DNA of 64,000 bases, taken from contig DLNC01000035.1 of assembly GCA_002478265.1 (NCBI GenBank), forward strand, positions 1 to 64,000. Direction: 5' to 3'. Made by a program: the position numbers and the translations under genes. The notes under the pieces are model-generated. The model saw only the letters and a program-made list of their open reading frames with translations. It had not been told where the DNA came from and ran no database searches. The stretch is from Syntrophaceae bacterium UBA7520 (GTDB lineage Bacteria; Desulfobacterota; Syntrophia; Syntrophales; Smithellaceae). Of the stretch, positions 17,357 to 26,307 are shown piece after piece; position 1 is the first letter of the stretch, and each line of letters starts with the position of its first letter.

Positions 17357-19405
17357 TTGAGAAGATTTCTGCTAATATTACTGATCATCGTTATGCTAAA
17401 GGTTCAAGCCGCTCTCTGCGCTGACAGCCCCTTTACCTATCCCGCCAACTGGGGAGGGACAGGTTTGATGGAAACGCCCACGGCGCGCGTGCTGGAAGAA
17501 GGCAGGTACCGCGTCGGTGTAAGCCAGGTATCGCCTTATCGCTATTATTATATGACCGTGAGCCCCTTTAAAGGGCTGGAAATAGACGGACGGGTAACGG
17601 AAATTTTTGACACAAAATCATCGAGCCCCACCTGGAAAGACTACGGCAACTATAAAGACAAGGCCATTGATATAAAATACCAGTTTCTGCCCGAAGGCAA
17701 GTATACGCCGGCTCTGGCTTTCGGCATAATGGATCCGCACGGCACGAGAATCTATACCGGTCAATATATAGTGGCAAGCAAACAGATTTATCCTTTCGAT
17801 TTTACCATCGGAATCGGCAACGGCCGTTTCGGTAGAAAGCCGATTGCTAGCGATAAGGAATTCGGAATTGAAATATTGGAAGACACGGCGGGATGGCTCT
17901 CGGACGCGCAAATTTTCGGCGGTATTCAGTTTACTCCTCACCCGAAAGTGGCTTTCATGGTGGAATATAATCCGATTCGCTATGAGAAGCAGACAACAGA
18001 CCCGGCGCAGGCGAAGCATTTTTCCGGCCCTGTCGCTTCCAAAATCAATTACGGCGTGCGCATCATGCCTTTCGACTGGACGGAAATAGACATCAGCTAC
18101 CAACGCGGCGAACAAATAGGCGTGAATGTTTCTCTGGCGTTTACCCTGGGCAGGCCGCTTTTGCCCATCTTTGACCCGCCCTACATTGAAAAGAAAGAGT
18201 TGATGGACAGCCCACTCGCGCAAAGAATAAGCCGCGGGCTTTATAAATCAGGATTTTATGATATCGGCGTTACAACGGCAGGCTCTACCATCTGGGTTGT
18301 CGCGGCCAACGACCGCTATTTTTACACGCCCCGCGCCCTGGCAGCTATGCTCGGTGTTTTAAATAAAATGCTGCCGGAAAATATCGATAAAGTGTGTATT
18401 ATTTTAACGGAACGAGGCATCCCGGTAGTCGAATTTACCACCCGCAGGGAAGATATCCGTTATTATCATGATGAGGTTTTCACCGCCGGGGAGTTTCTCT
18501 ACCTGGCGGAAATCGCGACCGGTGTTTATGAGGTTCCGGAGGCAAAGCTAAATTACAAAAAATATTTATTTTACGGTTTAAAGCCGGAAATAAACGCGCT
18601 GGTTAATGACCCATCTGGATTTCTTAAATTCCGCGCCGGCGCATCGGGCTGGGTTGGCGTAAATCCCTGGCGCGGGGCGTCTTTGGTGGCGGGAGTAGCG
18701 GCGTACCCGCTCAATGATGTTTCTTCATCAAATACGCCGCTTTCCATTCCGGTGCGCTCTGATTTTGTGGATTACATGGATAATAATCTGCTTCTTAGCA
18801 TGCTGATGTTCGAGCAGATAGCGAAATTCAAACACGAAATTTACGCAAAAGTGGCCGCGGGATTACTGGAGGTGCAATACGCTGGAATCGACGGAGAAAT
18901 AGCAGTGCCTTTATTCGATGGCCGCTTTTTTGCCGGTGTTGGCGGTTCTTTTGTTAAAAAAAGGGATCCTTCAAATCCGCTGGCTTTGAATAACAGTGAC
19001 TGGAGTGATAATTACACGACCGCTTTTGTCAACACGCGGCTCAACATTCCGGAACTGGAAGTGTATGTGGATGTAAAAGCAGGGCGGTTTTTAGCCGGCG
19101 ATCACGGCGCGCGGGTAACGGTTTCCAAGAATTTCAATGGCGTTGTGCTTTCCGCCTGGTACAGTTTTACCGACACTTCGGTATTCAGTGACCCGTATAA
19201 CAGGGGTTATCATGACAAGGGTATAGCTGTTTCAATTCCGCTGCGCCTGTTTTTGGGGCGGGATTCGCGTGTCGTCCATGATTTTTCCGTTTCTCCGTGG
19301 ACCAGAGACGTGGCGCAGGATATCTACCACCGGACGTCTTTGTTTGATTTTATCGGCCGCAACGCCAAAATTTATATCGATAAAGATAAGGAAGAATTTC
19401 AATAA
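17357..19405 (+). CDS. YjbH-like outer-membrane exopolysaccharide protein
   Basis: 682 residues with an N-terminal signal peptide (hydrophobic residues 4-17, cleavage expected near ALCA-DS). The start of the mature part, YPANWGGTGLMETPTARVLEEGRYRVG, is the hallmark of YjbH proteins, which are thought to form outer-membrane beta-barrels for exopolysaccharide export. Alternating strands rich in Tyr/Phe run through the rest and fit a barrel. The start is a TTG at 17357; an ATG twelve codons later would destroy the signal peptide. It follows the WecA-like gene, suggesting a shared export pathway. Confidence 0.82.
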   Translation: MRRFLLILLIIVMLKVQAALCADSPFTYPANWGGTGLMETPTARVLEEGRYRVGVSQVSPYRYYYMTVSPFKGLEIDGRVTEIFDTKSSSPTWKDYGNYKDKAIDIKYQFLPEGKYTPALAFGIMDPHGTRIYTGQYIVASKQIYPFDFTIGIGNGRFGRKPIASDKEFGIEILEDTAGWLSDAQIFGGIQFTPHPKVAFMVEYNPIRYEKQTTDPAQAKHFSGPVASKINYGVRIMPFDWTEIDISYQRGEQIGVNVSLAFTLGRPLLPIFDPPYIEKKELMDSPLAQRISRGLYKSGFYDIGVTTAGSTIWVVAANDRYFYTPRALAAMLGVLNKMLPENIDKVCIILTERGIPVVEFTTRREDIRYYHDEVFTAGEFLYLAEIATGVYEVPEAKLNYKKYLFYGLKPEINALVNDPSGFLKFRAGASGWVGVNPWRGASLVAGVAAYPLNDVSSSNTPLSIPVRSDFVDYMDNNLLLSMLMFEQIAKFKHEIYAKVAAGLLEVQYAGIDGEIAVPLFDGRFFAGVGGSFVKKRDPSNPLALNNSDWSDNYTTAFVNTRLNIPELEVYVDVKAGRFLAGDHGARVTVSKNFNGVVLSAWYSFTDTSVFSDPYNRGYHDKGIAVSIPLRLFLGRDSRVVHDFSVSPWTRDVAQDIYHRTSLFDFIGRNAKIYIDKDKEEFQ

Positions 19406-19544
19406 GAAAAAGCAAAAGTCAGTGTGTTAAAATGAGGTGAGCGAAAAAAACTATTTTACGTGCGAAAGCTGTACCAGGTTGGAATAGTTAAGAAATAAGC
19501 AACGGAGAGTGGAAAAAAGTATTTTATAATGACGAGTCTTTTTA

Positions 19545-19574
19545 TTGACAAAAACAGGAAAATCAGGGTATTGT
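19545..19574 (+). promoter_or_regulatory. sigma-70-type promoter before the Gly-rich small protein
   Basis: TTGACA at 19545-19550 and TATTGT at 19569-19574 with an 18-base spacer, about 65 bases upstream of the ATG at 19639. The good -35 box and the AT-rich leader support an independent promoter. Confidence 0.5.
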
Positions 19575-19638
19575 AGACAACAATATGAATAACTGAATAA
19601 ATTAACCTGTTTTAAAAATTTCAGGGAGGAAAAAGAAA

Positions 19639-19902
19639 ATGTTGAAAAAAATTATCGCTCTAGTAGTTGTTGTTCTTTTCATCGGCGCTATAACGCCCGT
19701 GGTTTCTTTCAGCCAGGGCGGGTCAACTTCCGGCGCGGCGGCAGCGGGAGCTTCCTCCGGTGAAAGCGCGTCAGGCGGCATCAGCAAAGGAACGGTTGTT
19801 GTCGGAGCCGTTGTTCTGGCCGCGCTTCTTGCGGGCGGCATCATCGCCCTGGCCGGTGGCGGTGGTGGCGGCGGGTCTTCCACTCCCCCTGTCCATCATT
19901 AA
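19639..19902 (+). CDS. small exported Gly/Ser-rich protein with C-terminal membrane helix
   Basis: 87 residues. A signal peptide (residues 3-22, cleavage near VSFS-Q) is followed by a Ser/Gly/Ala-rich linker, a second hydrophobic helix (residues 52-74), a run of seven glycines, and a short tail ending in two histidines. A strong GGAGG lies before the ATG, and it has its own promoter and a downstream terminator, so it is probably well expressed. I do not recognise the family. The layout resembles small envelope proteins found near exopolysaccharide genes. No catalytic residues are visible. Confidence 0.75.
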   Translation: MLKKIIALVVVVLFIGAITPVVSFSQGGSTSGAAAAGASSGESASGGISKGTVVVGAVVLAALLAGGIIALAGGGGGGGSSTPPVHH

Positions 19903-19925
19903 TTGTTTGCGTCGCTAAAAATTTT

Positions 19926-19968
19926 AAAGGCGAAAGTTTGCTTTCCAAGGTTCAAGCTTTCGCCTTTT
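19926..19968 (+). terminator. rho-independent terminator
   Basis: GGCGAAAG (19929-19936) pairs with CTTTCGCC (19957-19964), extended by flanking A-T pairs, with a 20-base loop and a T-run at 19965-19968. It ends the transcript of the small Gly-rich gene. Confidence 0.7.
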
Positions 19969-19988
19969 CTCGTTAAATGATTATTTAA

Positions 19989-20492
19989 ATGAAAAGAATC
20001 ATCGTAAATATTCTGGTTATTTTCATATTTGTCGCTGTAGCATTGACGGCTTTCGCCGGGCAAGCGGAAGATGAGGCAGATAAAATACTTTTCGCGGCGG
20101 AGAATGTTTTTCTGCAAATGAAAAATAAGGATTACCGGGCTATCTGGGATGGGCTCAGCACAAAAACTAAAAATATTATTGTCAGTGATGTTTATAAAGC
20201 TTCAAAAAAAATGAATATAGCCGCAAACAAAGACGAACTGGAGAAGGATTTTGGTTTGGGCGGACCCAATGCCAAAGCATACTGGGATAGTTATTTGCAA
20301 TATTTTGACCCGGTTCTGGTATTGGAAAAATGTAAATGGGGGATGGGTAAAATTAAAAAAGATACGGCGGAAATATACGTTTTAAGTAAAGACGCCGAAC
20401 GACCCGCTTTATTGAAAATGTACAAAGAAAATAATCTCTGGAAGCTGGGATTGGAAGAAAGCTTCGGCGCCAGAAAGTTAAATCCGTTTTAA
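19989..20492 (+). CDS. exported protein of unknown function
   Basis: 167 residues with a clear signal peptide (hydrophobic residues 4-20, cleavage near AFAG-Q). The mature part is mixed alpha/beta. The start LFAAENVFLQMKNKDYRAIWDGLS and the end LLKMYKENNLWKLGLEESF resemble the layout of NTF2/DUF4878-like lipocalin-sized domains that average about 130 residues; that is a structural guess. It lies between a terminator and a convergent gene, so it is probably transcribed alone. Confidence 0.7.
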   Translation: MKRIIVNILVIFIFVAVALTAFAGQAEDEADKILFAAENVFLQMKNKDYRAIWDGLSTKTKNIIVSDVYKASKKMNIAANKDELEKDFGLGGPNAKAYWDSYLQYFDPVLVLEKCKWGMGKIKKDTAEIYVLSKDAERPALLKMYKENNLWKLGLEESFGARKLNPF

Positions 20493-20512
20493 AAATAGTT
20501 TTCTAGCCTGGT

Positions 20513-21451
20513 TTAATTTTTTGCCGCTTCTGACCAATTTATCGCATCATTTGATGTCAATATTGTGCCATCGGTGCCCACAACAATAAATTTACCACGT
20601 CCATAAGCGGCTGCCGCTAGCCGGCTGTTCCTACCCGATTCGACAACATTCCATGATGTTAAGTCCCGGGATATCATTATTGTTCCGTCATCACCCGCAG
20701 CCACATAAGTGCCATTGCCATAGGTAATGGTCAGGAGATGCTCCATTGTGGCGGAATAACGGTCAAACCATGTCAGCCATTCCCCGAATCCTATGGCGGA
20801 TGTCATGATTCTTCCTCTTGTGCCGACCGCAATGAATAAATCATTCGCATAAATCAGGCAGGAAAGATTATTCGCGTATTTCATTAATTGGCTTTCCCAG
20901 GTGAGAGCGTCATATGATTTGAATATTTGCCCCGTGTTGCTGATGGCGAGAAAATACCCTGAACCCGGATGGTATTTGCTGTTTTTGTATCCGTAGGTGA
21001 TGTTTTTCACGATTTGCCCCGGGCATAAAACCGCGTTCTTTGTCCATGTCACGCCATCCGGGGATGTTATGACTACGCCGTCTTCTCCGACGGCAATAAA
21101 AATATTTTTCGCGAATATAACCGCCCAAAGGTCTAAAACAACGCCGGATGAAACCGTATTCCAATTCAAGCCATCCCGGGAACCGGTAACAATCGTTCCC
21201 TTCGCGCCGACAGCGACAAATTTATCACGGCCAAACACCAGAGAATGAAGAGGTATATTTGTTCCAGAGTTTCTCAGCGTCCACGTATTTCCGTCCAAAG
21301 ATGTGTATATCAAGCCATCGCCGAACGTAATAGCGTAAACAGGCCAGGGACCTTCGCCTTTTTTTTGGGATTGCTGAGCATCAGCGATGGCGCAAAATAC
21401 AAAAGTGAAAAAAAATAGTAAAACCGCGGAAAACGCTAGGGTCTTTTTCAT
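20513..21451 (-). CDS. exported beta-propeller protein (BNR/YCF48-like repeats)
   Basis: 312 residues. A signal peptide (residues 3-24, cleavage near ADAQ-Q) is followed by six or seven imperfect repeats of about 42 residues. Each has an I-x-T/S-S-x-D-G-x-x-W core and an F-V/I-A-V-G-x-x-G strand, for example SRDGLNW, SPDGVTW and SNDAINW. This is a periplasmic or surface beta-propeller. Such folds often bind proteins or help assemble complexes, but the ligand is unknown. An AGGAGAAGG precedes the ATG. It converges on the gene at 19989. Confidence 0.8.
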   Translation of the reverse strand: MKKTLAFSAVLLFFFTFVFCAIADAQQSQKKGEGPWPVYAITFGDGLIYTSLDGNTWTLRNSGTNIPLHSLVFGRDKFVAVGAKGTIVTGSRDGLNWNTVSSGVVLDLWAVIFAKNIFIAVGEDGVVITSPDGVTWTKNAVLCPGQIVKNITYGYKNSKYHPGSGYFLAISNTGQIFKSYDALTWESQLMKYANNLSCLIYANDLFIAVGTRGRIMTSAIGFGEWLTWFDRYSATMEHLLTITYGNGTYVAAGDDGTIMISRDLTSWNVVESGRNSRLAAAAYGRGKFIVVGTDGTILTSNDAINWSEAAKN

Positions 21452-21609
21452 TTTTCCTTCTCCTTTGTTTTAAAAAATTATTGTTTGGCGATGATATCAT
21501 GCCGTAATTATTAGCATAATATTATAAGAAAGAAAACAGATAAATGAGCGAAAAACCTATGTGTGATTTAATCAGGCGTCTTTAGTTGTTGCCGTGAGAT
21601 ACCGGGGGG

Positions 21610-22641
21610 CTACTTTTTCTCCAGATTGGTGGCGCGCACGCCAATAAGTCGCACGCGTTTTTTGAGCTCCACGCGCCGGAGGCAGGCAAAGGCGGCTTTG
21701 CGTATTTCTTCCTCGGAATCCGTGTGCCCGGCCATGGTCTTTGCCCTGGTGAGCGTCTGAAAATCGCTGAAGCGGATTTTTATTGTGACGGTTCTCGCCC
21801 TGTATTCGTCGTCTTGCAAATCCGCGACCACTTCTTTGGTCAGTTCCGCCAGTGTCCGCGCGATTACCTGCCAGTTTCTGACGTCCTCCTGAAAAGTTGT
21901 TTCACGGCTGACGGATTTTGGTTCCCAGTGGGTGATGACCTCGCTTTCGTCAATGCCGCGGGAAGCTTCGTAAAGGTACTGGCCGTAGGATTCGCCGAAA
22001 TGTTCAATAAGAATCTCCAGCGGTAGGTCCGCCAGCTGCCCGATGGTTTCAACGCCCATACTTTTTAAATGACTTTCCGTTTTCGGCCCGATGCCGTAGA
22101 GCTTGCGTATGGGCAGGGGCCATAATTTTTCCGCGATGTCGTTTTCCTCGATAATGGTCAGACCGTCCGGCTTCTGCATGTCCGAGGCGATTTTGGCCAG
22201 AAGCTTATTGCCGGCAACACCAATGGAACAGGTGAGCCCTGTTTTTTCTTTTATTCCGGCTTTGATTTGCGCCGCGATAATTTCCGTGTTTTGGGAAAGA
22301 GCAGATATATCCAAAAATGCTTCATCAATGCCCGCGTTCTCCATCAGCGGCGTCACGTTAAGCAGGATGGATTTGAATTCCTGTGATGCGGCCGCGTACG
22401 CTTCATAATCAACCGGCAGAAAAACGGCGCTGGGGCAGAGCTTGAAAGCCGTGCGCAGCGGCATGGCGGAGTGGATGCCGTATTTTCTCGCTTCATAATT
22501 CGCGGTGGAAACTACGCCTCTCTGCGAGGGATTGCCGCGGCCTCCGATAACCACCGGTTTGCCGCAAAGCGAGGGGTCTCTTTTTTCTTCCACGGCGGCA
22601 AAGAAAGCGTCCATGTCGATGTGCATGATTCTTCTGGTCAT
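21610..22641 (-). CDS. dinB: DNA polymerase IV (Y-family translesion polymerase)
   Basis: Error-prone polymerase that bypasses damaged template bases. The catalytic site HIDMDAFFAAVEE (residues 7-19) and GIDEAFLDIS (near 101-110, normally S-I-D-E) hold the metal-binding acids. The helix-hairpin-helix LYGIGPKTESHLKSMG near 182 and a little-finger domain follow. At 343 residues it lacks the typical C-terminal beta-clamp peptide beyond KKRVRLIGVRATNLEKK. No LexA box is obvious to me upstream. Confidence 0.93.
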   Translation of the reverse strand: MTRRIMHIDMDAFFAAVEEKRDPSLCGKPVVIGGRGNPSQRGVVSTANYEARKYGIHSAMPLRTAFKLCPSAVFLPVDYEAYAAASQEFKSILLNVTPLMENAGIDEAFLDISALSQNTEIIAAQIKAGIKEKTGLTCSIGVAGNKLLAKIASDMQKPDGLTIIEENDIAEKLWPLPIRKLYGIGPKTESHLKSMGVETIGQLADLPLEILIEHFGESYGQYLYEASRGIDESEVITHWEPKSVSRETTFQEDVRNWQVIARTLAELTKEVVADLQDDEYRARTVTIKIRFSDFQTLTRAKTMAGHTDSEEEIRKAAFACLRRVELKKRVRLIGVRATNLEKK

Positions 22642-22718
22642 ATATTGTTCAGATTATCATTTTTGCGTCTGTTTTAGTAGCGCCCGCGTGTTTCAAAACA
22701 GCCGCGTCCTTAATTGCC

Positions 22719-22747
22719 TTGACATGTTATATCGTTTTTCATATACA
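22719..22747 (+). promoter_or_regulatory. sigma-70-type promoter
   Basis: TTGACA at 22719-22724, a 17-base spacer, and TATACA at 22742-22747. The coding start lies at 22803. This is the best-formed promoter in the window by eye. Confidence 0.6.
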
Positions 22748-22802
22748 AAACGCGTCTCTTTTGGCAAGAACCACAATTTATACAGCTTCCTGAGTGCCGA
22801 GC

Positions 22803-23609
22803 ATGAACAACCTTTTCCTCAGTTTCTTCATGGCGCTTCTCTTGTCCGCGGGTGTGGTCGGTCTGCTTCGGCTGCTGCGCCTCGAGTTTTATCCCACAAA
22901 TATTTTTCCCCTTGTTCCGGTTTTTTACGCTCTTGTTTACGAAATACTCGAGAGGCGCAGACTGGAAAAAAGCAAACCGCGAAAAAGCGAAAAAATTGTC
23001 AGCAAGCCGCGCATCACCAGGATGTTTGAATACATAACCATCAGCAGAATCCTTGCCGCCGTCGCCCTGAGTTTTATCATCAAGCTCGCTTTTGAGCTAA
23101 TTTTTCTGATTCTTTACATCCAGTCCGCCGGTGTGAGTTTTTATGAAATTTATGGTGTGATAAATATTGATACGATCAGTAAATTCATCCGGGGCGATCA
23201 TCCGTGGCTTACCGGATCATCCGGCTTTTACAATTTATCCCTTCTTGCTTTTATCACCAGTCTGGGCACCGGCCTCTGGATCGGTTATACCTCCCGGGGC
23301 AGGGCTATTGTCGAAGGAGTTTTTGTGGGCGCGGCCTTTACTTTGATCACCGCCATCACCAATATGCTGGTGCTTTACCGGGAAATTGAAGAAGTGGCCA
23401 ATCAAATGGCCGAAACAATGGGTTCCGGCGTACGCATCGGATTGGCCGCTGTTTTGGCCATGCAGGTGCTGCTTTTCGGCTTCTGGTCGGGTGTCGCCTA
23501 TAGGGCGAAAATGAAACGCAAAAAAATGGCCGCCGCGAAGACCCCCGTGAAAAAAACGCAAAAAAGAGCGCGAATTTCCGTAAAAAAGAAAAATCTGCCA
23601 AAGAAGTAA
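22803..23609 (+). CDS. integral membrane protein of unknown function with basic tail
   Basis: 268 residues with about five hydrophobic segments: residues 2-20, 26-45, 83-105, 145-165 and 180-225 with a charged break. The C-terminal 35 residues are extremely Lys/Arg-rich (ending KKKNLPKK) and should face the cytoplasm. A GTG at 22794 is an alternative start. I do not recognise the family. It lies just ahead of the mla operon but has its own promoter and a 100-base gap to mlaE. Confidence 0.7.
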   Translation: MNNLFLSFFMALLLSAGVVGLLRLLRLEFYPTNIFPLVPVFYALVYEILERRRLEKSKPRKSEKIVSKPRITRMFEYITISRILAAVALSFIIKLAFELIFLILYIQSAGVSFYEIYGVINIDTISKFIRGDHPWLTGSSGFYNLSLLAFITSLGTGLWIGYTSRGRAIVEGVFVGAAFTLITAITNMLVLYREIEEVANQMAETMGSGVRIGLAAVLAMQVLLFGFWSGVAYRAKMKRKKMAAAKTPVKKTQKRARISVKKKNLPKK

Positions 23610-23652
23610 AAAAAGCCCATCGCGAGGTCATATTATTTTTACATGCTTTTGG

Positions 23653-23680
23653 TTGACGAATTGGGCTAAATATGTAAAAT
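23653..23680 (+). promoter_or_regulatory. probable promoter of the mla operon
   Basis: TTGACG at 23653-23658, a 16-base spacer, and TAAAAT at 23675-23680, ending 28 bases before the first mlaE start codon. Confidence 0.45.
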
Positions 23681-23708
23681 TCCACGTCTATATTTTGCAA
23701 TTGAGGGA

Positions 23709-24563
23709 ATGCTTATCATGTTGCCGGAAAACGGTTGCCAGACTGACGAAAGCACAGAGAAAAAGAGCATCGGTCGGAAATTGACCGAGCCTTTTGCCAA
23801 TATCGGCAAGGCCGTACTCGACTGGATTGATACAATGGGGGCGGCCACAATATTTCTTTTTGCCGCGCTATGGAAAACATTTCGTGCCCGGCAGCTTCCC
23901 AAGGTGGTCAACCAGCTTTATTACATCGGCGCGAGATCCAGCGGCATCATCATACTGATAAGTCTATTTACCGGCATGGTTTTGGGCCTGCAGTCTTATT
24001 ACGCGCTGGCCAAATTTGGCGCGCAAAGCGCGGTGGGCACGCTGGTTTCGTTGTCCCTGATCAGAGAGCTGGGACCGGTGTTATCCGCCATTATGATTAC
24101 CGCCCGGGCCGGCTCGGCCATCACGGCGGAAATAGGCATCCAACGTATTTCCGAACAGATTGACGCGCTGCGCACGATGCGCATTGATCCTTTAAGGCAT
24201 GTAATCAGTCCCAGAGTCAGCGCGGCCATTATCAGCTTTCCGATCTTGACCACTTTTTTCAATCTTATCGGGATCATGGGCGGCTATGTTTCCAGCGTCA
24301 TACTGCTGGGGCTAAATCCCGGTGTTTATTTCAACAGCATCCGGGCAAACGTGGATATTAATGATATTACCGACGGTTTGGTTAAGTCCATTGTTTTCGC
24401 GGTTATCGTGGCGACGGTTTGCTGCTACCAGGGTTATTTCGCGCATCTGCGCAAGGACAGCCATGGCGCCAAAGCCGTAGGCATGGCCACAACTTCGGCT
24501 GTCGTGATTTCCTGCGTGCTGATTCTGGTATCAGATTATGTGGTAACCTCATTTTTGATATAG
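23709..24563 (+). CDS. mlaE: lipid transport permease MlaE
   Basis: Inner-membrane permease of the Mla phospholipid transport complex. The conserved MlaE segment is clear: LISLFTGMVLGLQSYYALAKFGA, SLIRELGPVLSAIMITARAGSAITAEIG, and IDALRTMRIDPLRHVISPR. Five to six membrane helices follow a 60-residue cytoplasmic N-terminus. The first ATG (23709) has its GAGG too close, so the ATG at 23718 may be the true start. It is the first gene of mlaE-F-D-C-A. Confidence 0.93.
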   Translation: MLIMLPENGCQTDESTEKKSIGRKLTEPFANIGKAVLDWIDTMGAATIFLFAALWKTFRARQLPKVVNQLYYIGARSSGIIILISLFTGMVLGLQSYYALAKFGAQSAVGTLVSLSLIRELGPVLSAIMITARAGSAITAEIGIQRISEQIDALRTMRIDPLRHVISPRVSAAIISFPILTTFFNLIGIMGGYVSSVILLGLNPGVYFNSIRANVDINDITDGLVKSIVFAVIVATVCCYQGYFAHLRKDSHGAKAVGMATTSAVVISCVLILVSDYVVTSFLI

Positions 24564-24571
24564 AGTAAATT

Positions 24572-25816
24572 ATGACCACACCTTTGATTGAATTTCGCAA
24601 TGTTACCAAATGCTTCGGCGGCCGCAACGTTCTGGACGGCATTGACTTAAAAATTTATGAAGGCGAGGTAACGACCATCATCGGGCTGAGCGGCGCGGGC
24701 AAAAGCGTCTTGCTCAAGCATATTATCGGGTTGTTCGTGCCGGACAGCGGGACGATTCTTTTTCGCGGCAAACCAGTTACGCAGATGACCAAGGAGGAAA
24801 TAAATCAGGCCTTGTCGCAGATGAGCTACATGTTTCAGGGCAACGCGCTTTTTGATTCACTGACCGTTTACGAAAATATCGCCTTGCCGCTGCGCGAAAC
24901 AACCAATCTGAAGAAGGAAGAAATCCACCGGCGCGTGATGGCCCGGATTGAGCAAACAGAACTCACGGAAGCTGCCGACAAGTTCCCGTCGGAGCTATCC
25001 GGCGGCATGCAAAAAAGGGCGGCGCTGGCGCGCGCGCTGGTCACCGATCCCAAGATAGTTCTTTTTGACGAGCCGACTACCGGGCAGGATCCGGTGCGCA
25101 AAAACGCGATTTTAAGCATGATTGCCCAGTATCAGAGGAAATTTGATTTCACCGCCATACTGGTTAGCCATGAGATTCCCGATGTCTATTTTATTTCCAA
25201 TCGGGTGCTTGCTCTTTACCAGGGCAAGATTGTTTTTCAGGGGACGCCGGAGGAACTGGAAGAGTTTGACCATCCCTTCAATGATGAAGTTATCAGTTCC
25301 CTGGAGGCGCTGCAGAAGGAGCTTACCGGACTTTATTCGCGCCGGCAGTTCAAGGTTCTCAACAGCGCCCAAATGCAGCGCAAAAAGACTGGCGAGCCGT
25401 TCTCGGTTGTTGTTTTTAATCTTGTCGATGTGGACCATCTTATGGTTAATTTAGGTCCGGATGTGGTGCACGAAGCCATCCGGCGCATGTGCATGTATAT
25501 CGACAAGCATTTCGGCATTATCGGAGGTTTTTCCACCCGCTTTAACACCAGCGAGATTGTCACCGTGCTGCCGCATTCCAATCTCGAGGAAGCGTTGAGC
25601 GTTCTAGATGATTTTGCCAGGGATTTTCGCGGTCAGGGCATAAAGGACGTGTGGAATTGGGCGGGCGTGCGACGCTTGGTGGCGATTTCCGGACCGATCA
25701 CATTTACTATTGTTGCCGGCGTTGCCGAAGGAATACCCATAAATAAAATAGAAACTATTATAAACGCGGCCAGGGGCGACCAGCGCGAAATTTGGTCCGC
25801 CACTATGAACAGCTAG
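24572..25816 (+). CDS. mlaF: Mla ABC ATPase with C-terminal degenerate GGDEF-like domain
   Basis: Residues 1-245 are a normal MlaF ATPase: Walker A GLSGAGKS (38-45), Q-loop near 89, signature LSGGMQ (142-147), Walker B VLFDEPTTGQDP (163-174) and the H-loop near 200. The other 170 residues are not part of usual MlaF. They look like a GGDEF nucleotide-cyclase fold: LTGLYSRRQF (251-260) where GGDEF domains have LTGLxNRRxF, then FNLVDVDHL, RFNTSEIVTVLP (323-334) at the GGDEF position, and TIVAGVAEG (379-387) like the SIGVA strand. The active motif reads NTSEI, so catalysis is unlikely; a sensing or docking role is inference. It sits eight bases after mlaE. Confidence 0.88.
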   Translation: MTTPLIEFRNVTKCFGGRNVLDGIDLKIYEGEVTTIIGLSGAGKSVLLKHIIGLFVPDSGTILFRGKPVTQMTKEEINQALSQMSYMFQGNALFDSLTVYENIALPLRETTNLKKEEIHRRVMARIEQTELTEAADKFPSELSGGMQKRAALARALVTDPKIVLFDEPTTGQDPVRKNAILSMIAQYQRKFDFTAILVSHEIPDVYFISNRVLALYQGKIVFQGTPEELEEFDHPFNDEVISSLEALQKELTGLYSRRQFKVLNSAQMQRKKTGEPFSVVVFNLVDVDHLMVNLGPDVVHEAIRRMCMYIDKHFGIIGGFSTRFNTSEIVTVLPHSNLEEALSVLDDFARDFRGQGIKDVWNWAGVRRLVAISGPITFTIVAGVAEGIPINKIETIINAARGDQREIWSATMNS

Positions 25817-25827
25817 GGAGAGTAGGT

Positions 25828-26280
25828 ATGAAAAAGTACAAAATAGAAACCATCGTGGGAATCTTTGTGGTTATCGGATTGATCTCCATCGGATACATGA
25901 CCGTGCGGCTGGGTAATGTTTCTTTCTTCGGGGATAATACTTACAAATTGACGGCGCGGTTCAACTCGGTAACCGGCCTGAGGATAGGCCACCAGGTGGA
26001 CATATTCGGCATCCAGGTGGGACGGATTTCTCGCATCGAAATGGATCAGGAATCGCAAAGGGCAGTGGTAGAAATGAGAATAAAAAGAGGCATAAAAATT
26101 TATGATGACGCCATTGCCTCCATTAAAACGGAAGGTTTGCTGGGCGACAGTTACCTGAGCATAGACCCGGGAGGCGCGGGCGATCTGCTGGAAGACGGTG
26201 GGGTCATCACTGAAACCCAGTCGCCGGTGGACATCATCGAGCTCATCAGCAAATACGCCTTTGGTGACGTGAAAAAATAG
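25828..26280 (+). CDS. mlaD: Mla substrate-binding MCE-domain protein MlaD
   Basis: 150 residues. One N-terminal membrane helix (residues 7-23) is followed by an MCE domain: YKLTARFNSVTGLRIGHQVDIFGIQVGRI, then a strand-rich region up to LLGDSYLSIDPGG. The length and single MCE domain match MlaD, which forms a hexameric ring in the periplasm and holds lipid for the MlaEF transporter. I chose the ATG at 25828, preceded by GGGAG, over an earlier in-frame start inside mlaF. Confidence 0.92.
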   Translation: MKKYKIETIVGIFVVIGLISIGYMTVRLGNVSFFGDNTYKLTARFNSVTGLRIGHQVDIFGIQVGRISRIEMDQESQRAVVEMRIKRGIKIYDDAIASIKTEGLLGDSYLSIDPGGAGDLLEDGGVITETQSPVDIIELISKYAFGDVKK

Positions 26281-26307
26281 ACGAAAGAAAAAGGGGAGGA
26301 TTTGCAG

